Source: JANXYW01 sp964458665 (lineage in GTDB: Bacteria; Chloroflexota; Dehalococcoidia; DSTF01; JACRBR01). From it: a stretch of DNA of 27,713 nt. The position numbers were made by a program, and so were the translations under genes. The notes under the pieces were generated by a model. The model saw only the letters and a program-made list of their open reading frames with translations, was not told the DNA's origin and ran no database searches. The DNA is taken from positions 1 to 27,713 of the forward strand of contig CAYWOO010000247.1 of assembly GCA_964458665.1 (NCBI GenBank), read 5' to 3'. Positions 1 through 7,172 of the stretch are shown piece after piece. How positions within the stretch are numbered: the stretch's first letter is position 1; each line of letters starts with the position of its first letter.

Positions 1-616
1 GGTCTCGACGCAAGTGCACGTGACGACCCGCTTCGGCGCGGAGCGCGCCATCCGCTACGCCTTCGACCTTGCCCGCAAGCGCAAGAAGGACATGAAGCTC
101 CTGCTCTGCGCGAAGACGAACGTGCTCACGTACGTCCATGACACGTGGTGGCGCGCCTTCAACGAGGTCGGTGAGGCCGACTACCCTGACATCAAGCGCG
201 ACTACGCACACGTCGACGCGACGACGATGTGGATGGTAAAGAACCCGGAGTGGTTCGACGTGATCGTAGTCGAGAACATGTTCGGCGACATCATCACCGA
301 CCTCGGCGCGATGATTCAGGGCGGGCTCGGCGTCGCCGCCGGCGGCAACATTAACCCGCAGGGCGTCTCGATGTTCGAACCGATCGGCGGCTCCGCACCG
401 AAGTACACCGGCCTGGATGTTGTTTGCCCGATCGCCGCGATCGGCGCCGCGGCGATGATGATGGACACCATCGGTGAGACGGCAACCGGCCAGCGCATCG
501 AGGGCGCGATCAAGAAAGCGCTCGCATCGGGCAGGATTCTGTCGCTCTCCGCCGGCAAGATGGGCATGGGTACCACGGGAGTCGGCGATTTCATCGCACA
601 ACTGGCAGCGGAGTAG
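1..616 (+). CDS. Isopropylmalate/isocitrate dehydrogenase family protein, 3' part
   Basis: The reading frame is already open at the window edge (first full codon at base 2), so the N-terminus is missing; about 205 C-terminal residues are present. The family oxidatively decarboxylates 2-hydroxy acids with NAD(P) (3-isopropylmalate in leucine synthesis, isocitrate, or tartrate/malate). Visible landmarks are the substrate/metal-binding stretch ending in ENMFGDIITDLGA, the GNINPQG segment and the nucleotide-binding loop EPIGGSAPKYTG. In most relatives that loop reads EPVHGSAP, so the usual His is Gly here. The DTWWRAFNEV segment resembles the Chloroflexota and tartrate-dehydrogenase-like branch more than classical LeuB. 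Substrate cannot be assigned from the C-terminal half alone. The gene ends with TAG, and the next gene (mreB) is convergent. Confidence 0.88.
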   Translation, partial: VSTQVHVTTRFGAERAIRYAFDLARKRKKDMKLLLCAKTNVLTYVHDTWWRAFNEVGEADYPDIKRDYAHVDATTMWMVKNPEWFDVIVVENMFGDIITDLGAMIQGGLGVAAGGNINPQGVSMFEPIGGSAPKYTGLDVVCPIAAIGAAAMMMDTIGETATGQRIEGAIKKALASGRILSLSAGKMGMGTTGVGDFIAQLAAE

Positions 617-724
617 ATCCTCGCGCGGATTTTGCGCCACACACGGACGAGTGCGCCGTGGCGGCGCGCCGATCTTGATGTCTCTCGCGCCACGCTGCCC
701 GCGTTGTGTATGGACGTCGGACGA

Positions 725-1759
725 TCAGTAACTCGCGACGAGCGTCTCTTCTTCCGTTGGAAGGCTGCGCTTGATCACGTCCAGGTACTCCAGCGCTACG
801 CCGGCGCCGATTGCCACGCAATCCAGCGGGTTCTCCGCGATGTGCACGGGAATGCCCGTCTCCTGCGCCAGCAGCACGTCCAGGTGCCGCAGCAGCGCGC
901 CGCCACCGGTCAGCACGATGCCGCGGTCGATGACGTCCGACGCCAGCTCGGGAGGAGTGCGTTCCAGCACGGTCCGCACGACGGAAACAATCGTCGCCAG
1001 CGAATCCTGGATCGCCGCTGTCACGTCGCTCGATGTGACCGTCAGCGTCTTCGGCAGGCCGCTGATCTGGTCGCGGCCACGTACTTCCATCTTCAACTCG
1101 TCGTCGCCCATCGGGATCGCGGCGCCGATCTCTTGCTTCATCTGTTCGGCCGTGCGCTCGCCGATGACGAGGTTGTAGCGGCGCTTCACGTACGCCACGA
1201 TCGCGTCGTCCAGCCGATCGCCCGCCACGCGCACGCTCTCGCTGACGACGATGCCGTACATCGAGATCACGGCCGCCTCGCAGCGGCCGCCGCCAATATC
1301 GACGATCATGTTGCCGCTCGGCGAGTTCACCGGAATGCGCGCGCCGATCGCTGCGGCCAACGGTTCCGGCACCAGGTGCACGGGCCGGCGCCCGCCTGCC
1401 TGCTCGGCGGCGTCACGCACCGCGCGCTGCTCGACGCTCGTGACGCCGGCGGGGATGCACACCATCACTTCGGGCTTGATCAGGTTGAAGCGCCCCACCA
1501 CCTTCGTAATGAAGTAGCGCAGCATCGCTTCCGTGATCAGGTAGTCGGCAATGACGCCGTCGCGCATCGGCCGGATCACGGAGATGCTGCCGGGCACGCG
1601 CCCCATCATCGCCTGGGCTTCGCGCCCGACGGCCATGACGGTGTTGTCGCGATTGGCTAGCGCCACCACGGAGGGCTCGTTGACGACGATGCCACGGCCC
1701 TTGACGTACACGAGCACGTTCGCCGTGCCCAGATCGATGCCGATGCGCTTGGGAAACAT
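725..1759 (-). CDS. mreB: Rod shape-determining protein MreB
   Basis: This is a 344-residue bacterial actin homologue that polymerises under the inner membrane and guides lateral peptidoglycan synthesis. Actin-fold landmarks are in order: phosphate-1 loop GIDLGTANVLVY (about residues 7-18), phosphate-2 loop IVDIGGGRCEAAV (about 150-165), and the adenosine motif LTGGGALLRHL (about 285-295). The length is normal for MreB. The ATG at 1759 is preceded by a GAGGG about 9 nt upstream. murA lies just upstream on the same strand, separated by about 100 bp containing a word-like repeat, so the pair forms a cell-envelope block. No mreC/mreD follows, as the next gene is convergent. MreB versus the related Mbl is not distinguishable here. 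Confidence 0.95.
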   Translation of the reverse strand: MFPKRIGIDLGTANVLVYVKGRGIVVNEPSVVALANRDNTVMAVGREAQAMMGRVPGSISVIRPMRDGVIADYLITEAMLRYFITKVVGRFNLIKPEVMVCIPAGVTSVEQRAVRDAAEQAGGRRPVHLVPEPLAAAIGARIPVNSPSGNMIVDIGGGRCEAAVISMYGIVVSESVRVAGDRLDDAIVAYVKRRYNLVIGERTAEQMKQEIGAAIPMGDDELKMEVRGRDQISGLPKTLTVTSSDVTAAIQDSLATIVSVVRTVLERTPPELASDVIDRGIVLTGGGALLRHLDVLLAQETGIPVHIAENPLDCVAIGAGVALEYLDVIKRSLPTEEETLVASY

Positions 1760-1823
1760 GCAGGTTGCCCTCGTGGGGCCCGGAAGGTGAAGCGTACGGC
1801 CGATGCCGACCCGGTGCTGCCCT

Positions 1824-1852
1824 CCAGGTTCCAGGTTCTTGGTTCTTGGTTC
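1824..1852 (+). repeat. Word-like repeat, CCAGGTTCTTGGTT family
   Basis: Iterated units CCAGGTT CCAGGTTCTT GGTTCTT GGTTC fill most of the mreB-murA gap. It has the same style as the other degenerate short-unit repeats in this window. No coding potential is seen. Confidence 0.6.
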
Positions 1853-1860
1853 GAGCGGCG

Positions 1861-3126
1861 CTACGCGCGCTCAATGTCAGCGCCCAGCGCACGCAGTTTA
1901 CCATGAAGGTCTTCGTGCGCGCGGTCGATGTGATGCACTTCGTCAATCTCTGTCGTGCCTTCGGCGACCAGTGCCGCCAGCACGCACGCGCTGCCAGCTC
2001 GCACGTCAAGCGCCGATACGGGCGCCGCAGTGAGCTTCGTCGGCCCCGTGATGATCGCCGTCTGTCCCGTCGCGACGACGTTCGCACCCATCTTGCGCAG
2101 CTCGCCGATGTACAGCAGGCGGTTGTCGTACACGCGCTCGTGGATCGTGCTGGCGCCGTTCGCCTGCGTCAGAAACGCCGCCAACTGCGGTTGTAGGTCC
2201 GTTGCCAGCCCCGGGTAGGGCAGCGCCTGCGCGTTCACCGCGCGATAGTCGCCGTCGCCGCGCACGCGCATCCCCGCATCGGTCAGATCAATCGTCACAC
2301 CGGCGTCGCGCATCTTCGAAATCAGCGCGTCCAGGTGCTCCGGCACCGCTTCATCCAGTTCCACCTCGCCGCACGTGATCGCCGCGGCTAGCGCAAACGT
2401 CCCCGCCTCCAGGCGGTCGGGGATGATGCGATGCTCAGTGCCGTGCAGTTCACGCACGCCCTCGATGCGCACGATCTGCGTCCCGGCGCCGCTGATATTC
2501 GCGCCCATCGCGTTCAGCATCGCTGCCAGACTGCTGATCTCCGGCTCGCTCGCGGCGTTGATGATTGTCGTCGCGCCGTCGGCTATGGTCGCCGCCAGCA
2601 TCACGTTCAGCGTGCCCATCACGCTCGGATAGTCCAGCATGACGCGGCCGCCGCGTAACGTGCCATCCTCGTGCACGTCAAACATATCGCCGTTCTGCGT
2701 CACCGTCGCGCCCAGCATGCGGAAGCCCGCGAGGTGCACGTCCAGCGGCCGGATGCCGATCGCGTCACCGCCGGGCGGCGGACAGGCGGCGCGGCCCATG
2801 CGCGCCAGCAGCGGCCCCATCACCAGAAAGCTCGCCCGCAGCTGAGCCGCCAGGCTCGCCGGCACTTCCCAGCGCGTGATATTCGCGCAGTTGATCCGCA
2901 GCGACGATGGCGACGGATGATCCACCGTTGCGCCCAGGTGCTCGAGGATCTCCTCCATCTGACGCACGTCGCCAATGTCCGGCACGTTGTGCAGCACTAC
3001 GTCCTCGGACGACAGCAGCGCCGCCGCGATTGCGTAGTCGGCGCCGTTCTTTGAGCCGCTGATCCGCACCCGTCCGTGCAGGCGATTGCCGCCCGTGATC
3101 CGGTACTTCTGCTTCGTCCGCGTCAT
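1861..3126 (-). CDS. murA: UDP-N-acetylglucosamine 1-carboxyvinyltransferase (MurA), Cys-to-Asp type
   Basis: This 421-residue enzyme transfers enolpyruvate from PEP to UDP-GlcNAc, the first committed step of peptidoglycan synthesis in the cytoplasm. The substrate-binding KN pair (Lys26-Asn27 in ISGSKNGADYA) is present, as are the two inside-out alpha/beta repeats typical of the family. At the catalytic loop the sequence is PPPGGDAIGIRPLD: Asp121 stands where E. coli has Cys115 (GGC). Asp at this site is known from Mycobacterium tuberculosis and Chlamydia and confers intrinsic fosfomycin resistance. The frame could extend 43 codons upstream, but that part is unlike MurA. I chose the ATG at 3126 because MTRTKQKYRITGG matches the family N-terminus. 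No Shine-Dalgarno precedes it; TATTCT lies 7 nt upstream. Confidence 0.95.
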   Translation of the reverse strand: MTRTKQKYRITGGNRLHGRVRISGSKNGADYAIAAALLSSEDVVLHNVPDIGDVRQMEEILEHLGATVDHPSPSSLRINCANITRWEVPASLAAQLRASFLVMGPLLARMGRAACPPPGGDAIGIRPLDVHLAGFRMLGATVTQNGDMFDVHEDGTLRGGRVMLDYPSVMGTLNVMLAATIADGATTIINAASEPEISSLAAMLNAMGANISGAGTQIVRIEGVRELHGTEHRIIPDRLEAGTFALAAAITCGEVELDEAVPEHLDALISKMRDAGVTIDLTDAGMRVRGDGDYRAVNAQALPYPGLATDLQPQLAAFLTQANGASTIHERVYDNRLLYIGELRKMGANVVATGQTAIITGPTKLTAAPVSALDVRAGSACVLAALVAEGTTEIDEVHHIDRAHEDLHGKLRALGADIERA

Positions 3127-3130
3127 TGCG

Positions 3131-3346
3131 TCAAGAATACCGGCTGGAGCCCGTTCCGTCCGTGAGGATCCATCGCACCGGATCGGGTGGGACGCCACTC
3201 GCGCGCGCCAGGGGCGAAGGAAGCAGCGTATCCGCCCATCGGCGGCCGCCCGCACGCATGTCCTCGGCGACCCGCACGGTCACGACGCCTGCCAGTCGCG
3301 CGCACGCCTCGCAAGGGCAGGAAGCCGTGATCCGCAACGCCTTCAT
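3131..3346 (-). CDS. Possible small Cys-containing protein upstream of murA
   Basis: This 71-codon frame begins MKALRITASCPCEACARL and ends 4 nt before the murA start. A CPCEAC cluster near the N-terminus could bind metal. The start is preceded by GGGACGG at moderate spacing. I recognise no family, and the C-terminal half is Arg/Pro/Gly-rich, as expected of shadow frames in GC-rich DNA. The putative murA -10 element lies inside its last codons, which argues against it. It is listed because this gap otherwise has no gene. Confidence 0.3.
   Translation of the reverse strand: MKALRITASCPCEACARLAGVVTVRVAEDMRAGGRRWADTLLPSPLARASGVPPDPVRWILTDGTGSSRYS
3134..3139 (-). promoter_or_regulatory. -10-like hexamer TATTCT just before murA
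   Basis: On the minus strand TATTCT ends 7 nt before the murA ATG, and no Shine-Dalgarno is present. This fits a leaderless transcript. The -35 is not recognisable. Confidence 0.35.
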
Positions 3347-3533
3347 CTTCCGTCCCTGGCCCTTCGCCGGCCACCCTCCTCAGTCTCAGAATCGCGCCAG
3401 TCGGTGTTGGACGTGTCACCGGTGAGCAATGCGAGTGTAAATATTCTGGAAAACGCCTGGCGCGGACCTCCAAGTCCAGGCGTTTGCCGCTGAACACAGA
3501 TTCGCCCATCATCCCCCCAACAGGAGGCCAACC
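3347..3533. other. Gap before crotonase gene, with hairpin
   Basis: No convincing gene is seen. The stretch contains an AT-rich island (GTAAATATTCT, about 3437-3447) that could hold a promoter -10 for the downstream gene, then a 10-bp stem-loop (see separate entry). Confidence 0.5.
3451..3485 (+). promoter_or_regulatory. Perfect 10-bp stem-loop in leader of crotonase gene
   Basis: AAACGCCTGG (3451-3460) and CCAGGCGTTT (3476-3485) are perfectly inverted around a 15-nt loop. No T-run follows on the plus strand; on the minus strand the arm is followed by TTCC. It lies about 48 nt upstream of the start codon at 3534 and downstream of an AT-rich segment, so it may be a leader structure or a weak terminator. 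Confidence 0.5.
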
Positions 3534-4325
3534 ATGCCCGACGTGGAATACAGCATCCAAGGCGCCACGGCTCTACTGCGCTTCAACCGCCCCGACCGCA
3601 TGAACGCCATCACCTACGAGATGCTCGCCGACATCGAGCGCATCGCTCGCGAGGCGAACGCAGACGACCGCGTCCGCGCGCTCGTCGTCACCGGCGCTGG
3701 ACGCGCGTTCAGCGCCGGCACCGACCTCCAGCAGCTCTCGGCGCGGCCGCCCGCCGCCGGCCGAGCCGAGTCACTTGGCCGCGCCTATGGCGACGACACG
3801 CCCGCGCCCTGGACGTTCCCGTCGATCAAGAAGCCCGTCATCGCCGCGATCAACGGCGCCGCGGTCGGCCTCGGCGCCGAGTTCACGCTCCAGTGCGATC
3901 TGCGCATTGCGGCCGAATCGGCGCGCATCGGCTGGGTGTTCGTGCACCGCGGCCTGGTGCCCGATACCGCCGCCGGCACCTGGCTGCTGTCACGCATCGT
4001 CGGCCTGCAGGAAGCGGCGCGGCTGCTGTTCTCGGGCGAGATCATCGACGCGACGCGCGCGAAAGAGATCGGCTACGTCCTCGAAGTCGTCCCTGACGCC
4101 GAACTGATGGATCGCGCGATGGCGCTGGCTGCGTCGGTGTCGCAAGGCTCGCCGCTCTCGGCGGGCGAGATCAAGCGTCTCCTCTATCGCGGCCTTACCC
4201 GCGATGCGATCGACCACATCGCAGACAGCACCGCGACCATCACCCGCATGTTCGCCAGCGACGACTTCAAAGAAGGCATCCGCGCCTTCCTCGAAAAGCG
4301 CCCGCCGAACTGGGTCGGGCGGTAA
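3534..4325 (+). CDS. Enoyl-CoA hydratase/isomerase (PaaG-like crotonase)
   Basis: This 263-residue crotonase-fold protein acts on acyl-CoA thioesters. The oxyanion-hole segments GRAFSAGTDL (about 60-69) and INGAAVGLGAEFTLQCD are present. The Glu in GAEF corresponds to the first catalytic Glu of rat enoyl-CoA hydratase (Glu144). The second catalytic Glu (Glu164 in QPEILLG) is missing: the aligned stretch reads WVFVHRGLVPDTAAGTWLL. The GLVPDxxxGTWLL pattern with Asp is characteristic of the PaaG-like isomerase branch and of many acyl-CoA isomerases, so isomerase activity is more likely than classical hydratase. A strong AGGAGG lies 7 nt before the ATG. It stands alone between repeat-rich gaps, so its pathway is not evident. 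Confidence 0.92.
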   Translation: MPDVEYSIQGATALLRFNRPDRMNAITYEMLADIERIAREANADDRVRALVVTGAGRAFSAGTDLQQLSARPPAAGRAESLGRAYGDDTPAPWTFPSIKKPVIAAINGAAVGLGAEFTLQCDLRIAAESARIGWVFVHRGLVPDTAAGTWLLSRIVGLQEAARLLFSGEIIDATRAKEIGYVLEVVPDAELMDRAMALAASVSQGSPLSAGEIKRLLYRGLTRDAIDHIADSTATITRMFASDDFKEGIRAFLEKRPPNWVGR

Positions 4326-4350
4326 GAGCAGCCTGGTCCGCTGCGAACGA

Positions 4351-4395
4351 GCCCCGCGCGGGCTGAAAAGCCCGCGCTACGGGCCGGGGACGGGC
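4351..4395 (+). repeat. Palindromic intergenic repeat, copy 1
   Basis: The core is GCGCGGGCT-GAAA-AGCCCGCGC (9-bp perfect stem at 4356-4364/4369-4377), followed by TACGGGCCGGGGACG. A near-identical copy lies at 4529 and a variant at 6470. It resembles REP-type palindromic elements and sits just after the crotonase stop codon. Confidence 0.8.
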
Positions 4396-4528
4396 AGTCT
4401 GCGCACGGAGCCGCGAAGCGCATGGCATAGCCGTCCCCGGTGTGCATCAGGCAAAGCCGGACAAGGCGCAGTACACCCACCGATCGACGGCTACCCTTCG
4501 CGCGCGAAACGTCCTGCGCGTGTACGGG

Positions 4529-4573
4529 CGCCGCGCGGGCTGAAAAGCCCGCGCTACGAGGCGGGGACGCGCG
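4529..4573 (+). repeat. Palindromic intergenic repeat, copy 2
   Basis: This has the same GCGCGGGCT-GAAA-AGCCCGCGC core as copy 1 (stem 4533-4541/4546-4554) and the same flank, TACGAGGCGGGGACG. It is a direct repeat about 180 bp from copy 1. Confidence 0.8.
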
Positions 4574-4593
4574 TCCGCGTACCACCCCTCCGA

Positions 4594-4703
4594 ATCTCTG
4601 TGTCCTCCATGATCTCTGTGGTGAACCGTACCCCGCCTCCGCGCCTCCGCGGTGAACCCGTCCTCCCCCTTCGTGCTCCTTCGTGTCCTTCGTGGCTAAA
4701 CCC
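4594..4703 (+). repeat. Compound word-like repeat cluster
   Basis: Three repeat families sit end to end: ATCTCTGTG units, then CCTCCGCG units ending GGTGAAC, then CTTCGTG units (CTTCGTGTCCTTCGTGGC). Each is built of 7-10-bp degenerate units. The CTTCGTG and ATCTGTGG families recur at 23112, 24651, 26918 and 27676. No gene overlaps. The cluster ends about 75 nt before the DUF4349 gene. Confidence 0.75.
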
Positions 4704-4777
4704 AGGGGAACAAACCAGAACCCCCATGCGTCCTACTCACATTCCCGCCTTGTTGGGCAATATTGAGGAGGATGAAC

Positions 4778-5806
4778 ATGACCAGGTACACAGGGTTTCA
4801 CAAGTGGATATCAGGAGCCGTGGCGCTCGCACTCGTCGTCGCGATGGTCGGCGCGGCCTGTGGCGGCTCGTCGAAACCCGCGAGCACGAAGTCGACCGGT
4901 TCGGCGCCCGGCGGCACGACCGGCAGCAACGTCCAGAGCATTGAGAAGTCGACGGGCGACGACTCTACGACGCTCCATCTGAACTCCTCCAACAGCATCT
5001 CGAGCGGCTCCTTCGATCAGGCAGGGGCGCTGCCTACCGACGCAAGCACATCGAACGGCCGCGGCGGCGCACCCAGCGCACTGCCATCGACGCTGGACCG
5101 CAAGATCATCCAGACCGCCACACTCACGATCACGACGGAAAACGTGGCCGGGAAGTTTGAAGACGTCCGCACGGTCGCCGCGGTGTATGGCGGATTCGTC
5201 GCCAGCTCCACATTAGGCAACTCGGGCGAGCAACAGACCGCGGCGATCACCATTCGCGTCCCCGGCGACGCCTACGAGCGCGCCCTCAATGATCTGCGCA
5301 AACTGGGCGACGTGCAGGGCGAGCAGTCGGGCGCCAACGATGTCACCGAAGAGTTCACCGACCTGCAGTCGCGCCTTCGCAATCTTCAAGCCACCGAGGC
5401 GCAGTACGTGCAGTTCCTGCTTCGGGCCGAGAGCATCCAGGATGTGCTCGTTGTGCAGGACCGCCTCAACGCCACCCGCGCCGAGATCGAGCAGGTGCAG
5501 GGCCGCCTCAACCTCGTCGAGCACCAGACCGACCTCGCCACGATCACCGTCCACCTCGACCCGCCCGTCATCGCCAAGACGGAGCCGAAGACCGACACCA
5601 CCTCCGGACCGCTCGAGGTCGCGGCGGACTCGTTCCAGGCATCACTGGCCGTGCTGCTGGGCATCGCGACCGTCGTGCTGGCCATCGCCGCATTCTCGTG
5701 GTGGCTCGTCCCACTCGCGATCATCGGGATACTCATCGCCCGAAAGCAGTTCCGCTCCACGAACACCCTTCCGGCCATGCAGCCGCCCGCATCGCCAGCC
5801 GCGTAG
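4778..5806 (+). CDS. DUF4349 domain lipoprotein
   Basis: This is a predicted cell-envelope protein of 342 residues. After a hydrophobic signal peptide there is a lipobox-like VGAACGG with the Cys near residue 28. A Ser/Thr/Gly-rich low-complexity linker follows to about residue 105. The DUF4349 domain begins at RKIIQTATLTITTENV, where a ferredoxin-like beta portion (VRTVAAVYGGFVAS...ITIRVPGDAYERAL) leads into a long helical coiled-coil segment (EFTDLQSRLRNLQATEAQY to LNLVEHQTDLATITVHL). A C-terminal transmembrane helix (ASLAVLLGIATVVLAIAAFSW) and a short basic tail finish it. The start is the ATG at 4778, with GAGGAGG 6 nt upstream. An ATG at 4772 would abut the Shine-Dalgarno. The biochemical role of DUF4349 is unknown. 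Confidence 0.88.
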   Translation: MTRYTGFHKWISGAVALALVVAMVGAACGGSSKPASTKSTGSAPGGTTGSNVQSIEKSTGDDSTTLHLNSSNSISSGSFDQAGALPTDASTSNGRGGAPSALPSTLDRKIIQTATLTITTENVAGKFEDVRTVAAVYGGFVASSTLGNSGEQQTAAITIRVPGDAYERALNDLRKLGDVQGEQSGANDVTEEFTDLQSRLRNLQATEAQYVQFLLRAESIQDVLVVQDRLNATRAEIEQVQGRLNLVEHQTDLATITVHLDPPVIAKTEPKTDTTSGPLEVAADSFQASLAVLLGIATVVLAIAAFSWWLVPLAIIGILIARKQFRSTNTLPAMQPPASPAA

Positions 5807-5826
5807 CGCGCTCACGCGACACAAAA

Positions 5827-5860
5827 CGAATGGGACGGGCACATGTGTCCGTCCCATTCG
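5827..5860 (-). terminator. Strong hairpin between convergent genes
   Basis: CGAATGGGACGG (5827-5838) and CCGTCCCATTCG (5849-5860) form a perfect 12-bp stem. On the minus strand it is followed by TTTTGT, so it suits intrinsic termination of the PTPS gene. It may also serve the DUF4349 gene on the plus strand, which ends 20 nt away. Confidence 0.75.
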
Positions 5861-5900
5861 GCTACTACAAGCTACGAACCACCAACTACAAACTCACAAC
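5861..5900 (+). repeat. Word-like repeat, AACTACGAA family
   Basis: Degenerate units CTACAAGCTACGAACCACC and AACTACAAACTCACAAC run into the 3' end of the PTPS gene, supplying its last codons and TAG. Related units occur at 10631 and 10905. Confidence 0.55.
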
Positions 5901-6365
5901 CGCCCACCCCGACTGGCCCGGCGCCTCCTCGACCCCGACGCCCATCGACGTGATGTTCGACGCTCCGCGCGCCAGCAACTCCGGCTTCAGCCGCGCGATG
6001 AAGTACTCCGCCAGCCGCTCTGCCGTCGTGTTGTCGATTGGCAGCGCCAGCACGTCGCTTTTCGGGAAGACGAAGCCGCGGTCGCCGAAGCGCACCTTGT
6101 AGTTCGTAGCTCCCTCGTCGATATCGAGTACGCGGCTCGCCGTTTGCAGCAGGAACTTGTGGTCCAACTCGTCGCAGATCGCCTTTCCCAACGACTTTAG
6201 CGTCGAGAAGTCGCATACCCACGCGTCGTCCGTCAGCGTACCGGCGAGTTCGATTGTGACCGCGTAGTTGTGGCCGTGAAGCGGCTCCATCTGCCCGCCG
6301 AACGTCGCCATGTGCGCCGCCGCGAACTTCAGCTTGCCCCGCTCAACCTGTACGCGATAGTCCAC
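5886..6365 (-). CDS. 6-pyruvoyltetrahydropterin synthase family protein, PTPS-III-like
   Basis: This 159-residue member of the PTPS/QueD family has the zinc ligands His18 (FAAAH), His30 and His32 (HGHNY). The catalytic Cys of QueD (CxxxHGH) is absent: the stretch reads GGQMEPLHGHNY, so Glu27 gives an ExxHGH motif. LDHKFL and VEEAPG supply the remaining Asp/His and pterin-anchoring Glu. An ExxHGH motif marks the PTPS-III subgroup, known to convert dihydroneopterin triphosphate to 6-hydroxymethyl-dihydropterin and so bypass FolB. folK and folP on the same strand within 1.5 kb support a folate role over queuosine. The start is GTG with no Shine-Dalgarno; TAGACT lies 6 nt upstream. Confidence 0.88.
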   Translation of the reverse strand: MDYRVQVERGKLKFAAAHMATFGGQMEPLHGHNYAVTIELAGTLTDDAWVCDFSTLKSLGKAICDELDHKFLLQTASRVLDIDEGATNYKVRFGDRGFVFPKSDVLALPIDNTTAERLAEYFIARLKPELLARGASNITSMGVGVEEAPGQSGWAVVSL

Positions 6366-6371
6366 GCCGAA

Positions 6372-6377
6372 AGTCTA
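6372..6377 (-). promoter_or_regulatory. -10-like TAGACT six nt before the PTPS GTG
   Basis: TAGACT-N6-GTG on the minus strand, without a Shine-Dalgarno, suggests a leaderless start. The -35 is not clear. Confidence 0.4.
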
Positions 6378-6386
6378 GCGCGCGGG

Positions 6387-6405
6387 AGTCTATCAGTCTC
6401 TCGTT
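6387..6405 (+). repeat. Word-like repeat, AGTCTNTCAGTCT family
   Basis: AGTCTATCAGTCTCTCGTT matches the unit style of the larger inverted arrangement at 12923-13023 and of the copy at 16159. Confidence 0.45.
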
Positions 6406-6469
6406 TGCCCAGCCGCTTGCTCACGACGGCCGTCGCTTTCGCGTCGCGAGCGAACATTGGCGCCGTACC

Positions 6470-6490
6470 GCGCGGGCTGAACGCCCGCGC
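6470..6490 (+). repeat. Palindromic intergenic repeat, variant copy 3
   Basis: GCGCGGGC-TGAAC-GCCCGCGC is an 8-bp perfect stem. It is the same family as the copies at 4351 and 4529, with one stem pair lost and a different loop. The remainder of the 6378-6587 gap shows no gene. Confidence 0.7.
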
Positions 6491-6587
6491 TCCGGAAGGT
6501 GGGTAGCAGTTGAAGGAATGTCCACTACGCCACAACGCGTAGCCCCAACCAGCTCCGCGTCCGCTGCGGCTCTGCGATGAATGTCGG

Positions 6588-6773
6588 CTAATCGTCGTAG
6601 TCGCCGTACCCGCCCTGCGTGGACGGCGCAGGCACCGTCGCGCCGCAGATGCACGGGAAGTCGCCGATGCGCACCCACATCGGGAAATTGCCTTCGTAGT
6701 GACGGCTGCAGGCGGGGCAGTCGCTCTCGTAGAGTTTGACGTGCGGTTCGTTGACCTTTTTCTTGGGGGGCAT
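6588..6773 (-). CDS. Small zinc-ribbon-like protein
   Basis: This 61-residue acidic-tailed protein has a basic N-terminus (MPPKKK). One CPAC pair lies near residue 19 and a CIC pair near residue 41, spaced as in short zinc ribbons. The start ATG lies 7 nt after the stop codon of the upstream gene at 6781, so the two are probably cotranscribed. No specific family is recognised. The Tyr/Asp-rich tail GGYGDYDD is probably disordered. Function is unknown; nucleic acid or protein binding is only a guess. Confidence 0.7.
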   Translation of the reverse strand: MPPKKKVNEPHVKLYESDCPACSRHYEGNFPMWVRIGDFPCICGATVPAPSTQGGYGDYDD

Positions 6774-6780
6774 CGCGCGC

Positions 6781-7038
6781 CTAGGGCGGCGTCACGAAGA
6801 CGTAGTAGCGATTGTCGCGCTCGGCGATCATCGGCTTCTTGCCGCTCGCGCGCAGGTCGCGAATCTTGCCGGGCAACGTAGCACCGTGGCCGAAGATGAT
6901 CTGGCTGGAGTTGAACGCGTACTCGTCATTGCCCAGTGTGATGCGCGTCGGGACGAACTTCTCGTAGTGCAGGTCCACGTACGGCACCCAGAGGCCATCG
7001 AGATCCAGTGTGCCAAGTTCGTTCGGATCCAGCTCCAA
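6781..7038 (-). CDS. Hypothetical protein, TTG start
   Basis: The 85-residue product begins ELDPNELGTLDLDGLWVPYV after the initiator and ends RYYVFVTPP. I recognise no family. The frame is open further upstream, with candidate ATG codons at 7077 and beyond. A strong AAGGAGG (7046-7052) sits 7 nt before the TTG at 7038, and the preceding in-frame stretch is low quality, so I place the start there. The folK stop lies about 135 nt upstream on the same strand, and the zinc-ribbon gene follows after 7 nt, so this may belong to the folate transcription unit. No membrane segment is visible. Confidence 0.65.
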   Translation of the reverse strand: MELDPNELGTLDLDGLWVPYVDLHYEKFVPTRITLGNDEYAFNSSQIIFGHGATLPGKIRDLRASGKKPMIAERDNRYYVFVTPP

Positions 7039-7172
7039 CGTCCAACCTCCTTGGGTCGATGTCGCGCGCGCCCGCATTGCATCGCACCCTGTCCCATATG
7101 TCAACGCTGGCGTCATCGCAGCACAGGAGGCGTGCCGCCGGTCGGATTCCCGCCCTTGAACCTCCGTACCTC

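Noticed and set aside
632..1660. Long plus-strand frame opposite mreB
   Set aside because: His/Arg/Asp-rich shadow of mreB with no family resemblance.
4594..4703. CRISPR array or tandem repeat locus
   Set aside because: Units are 7-10 bp, degenerate and directly abutting, with no spacers of constant length and no cas genes.
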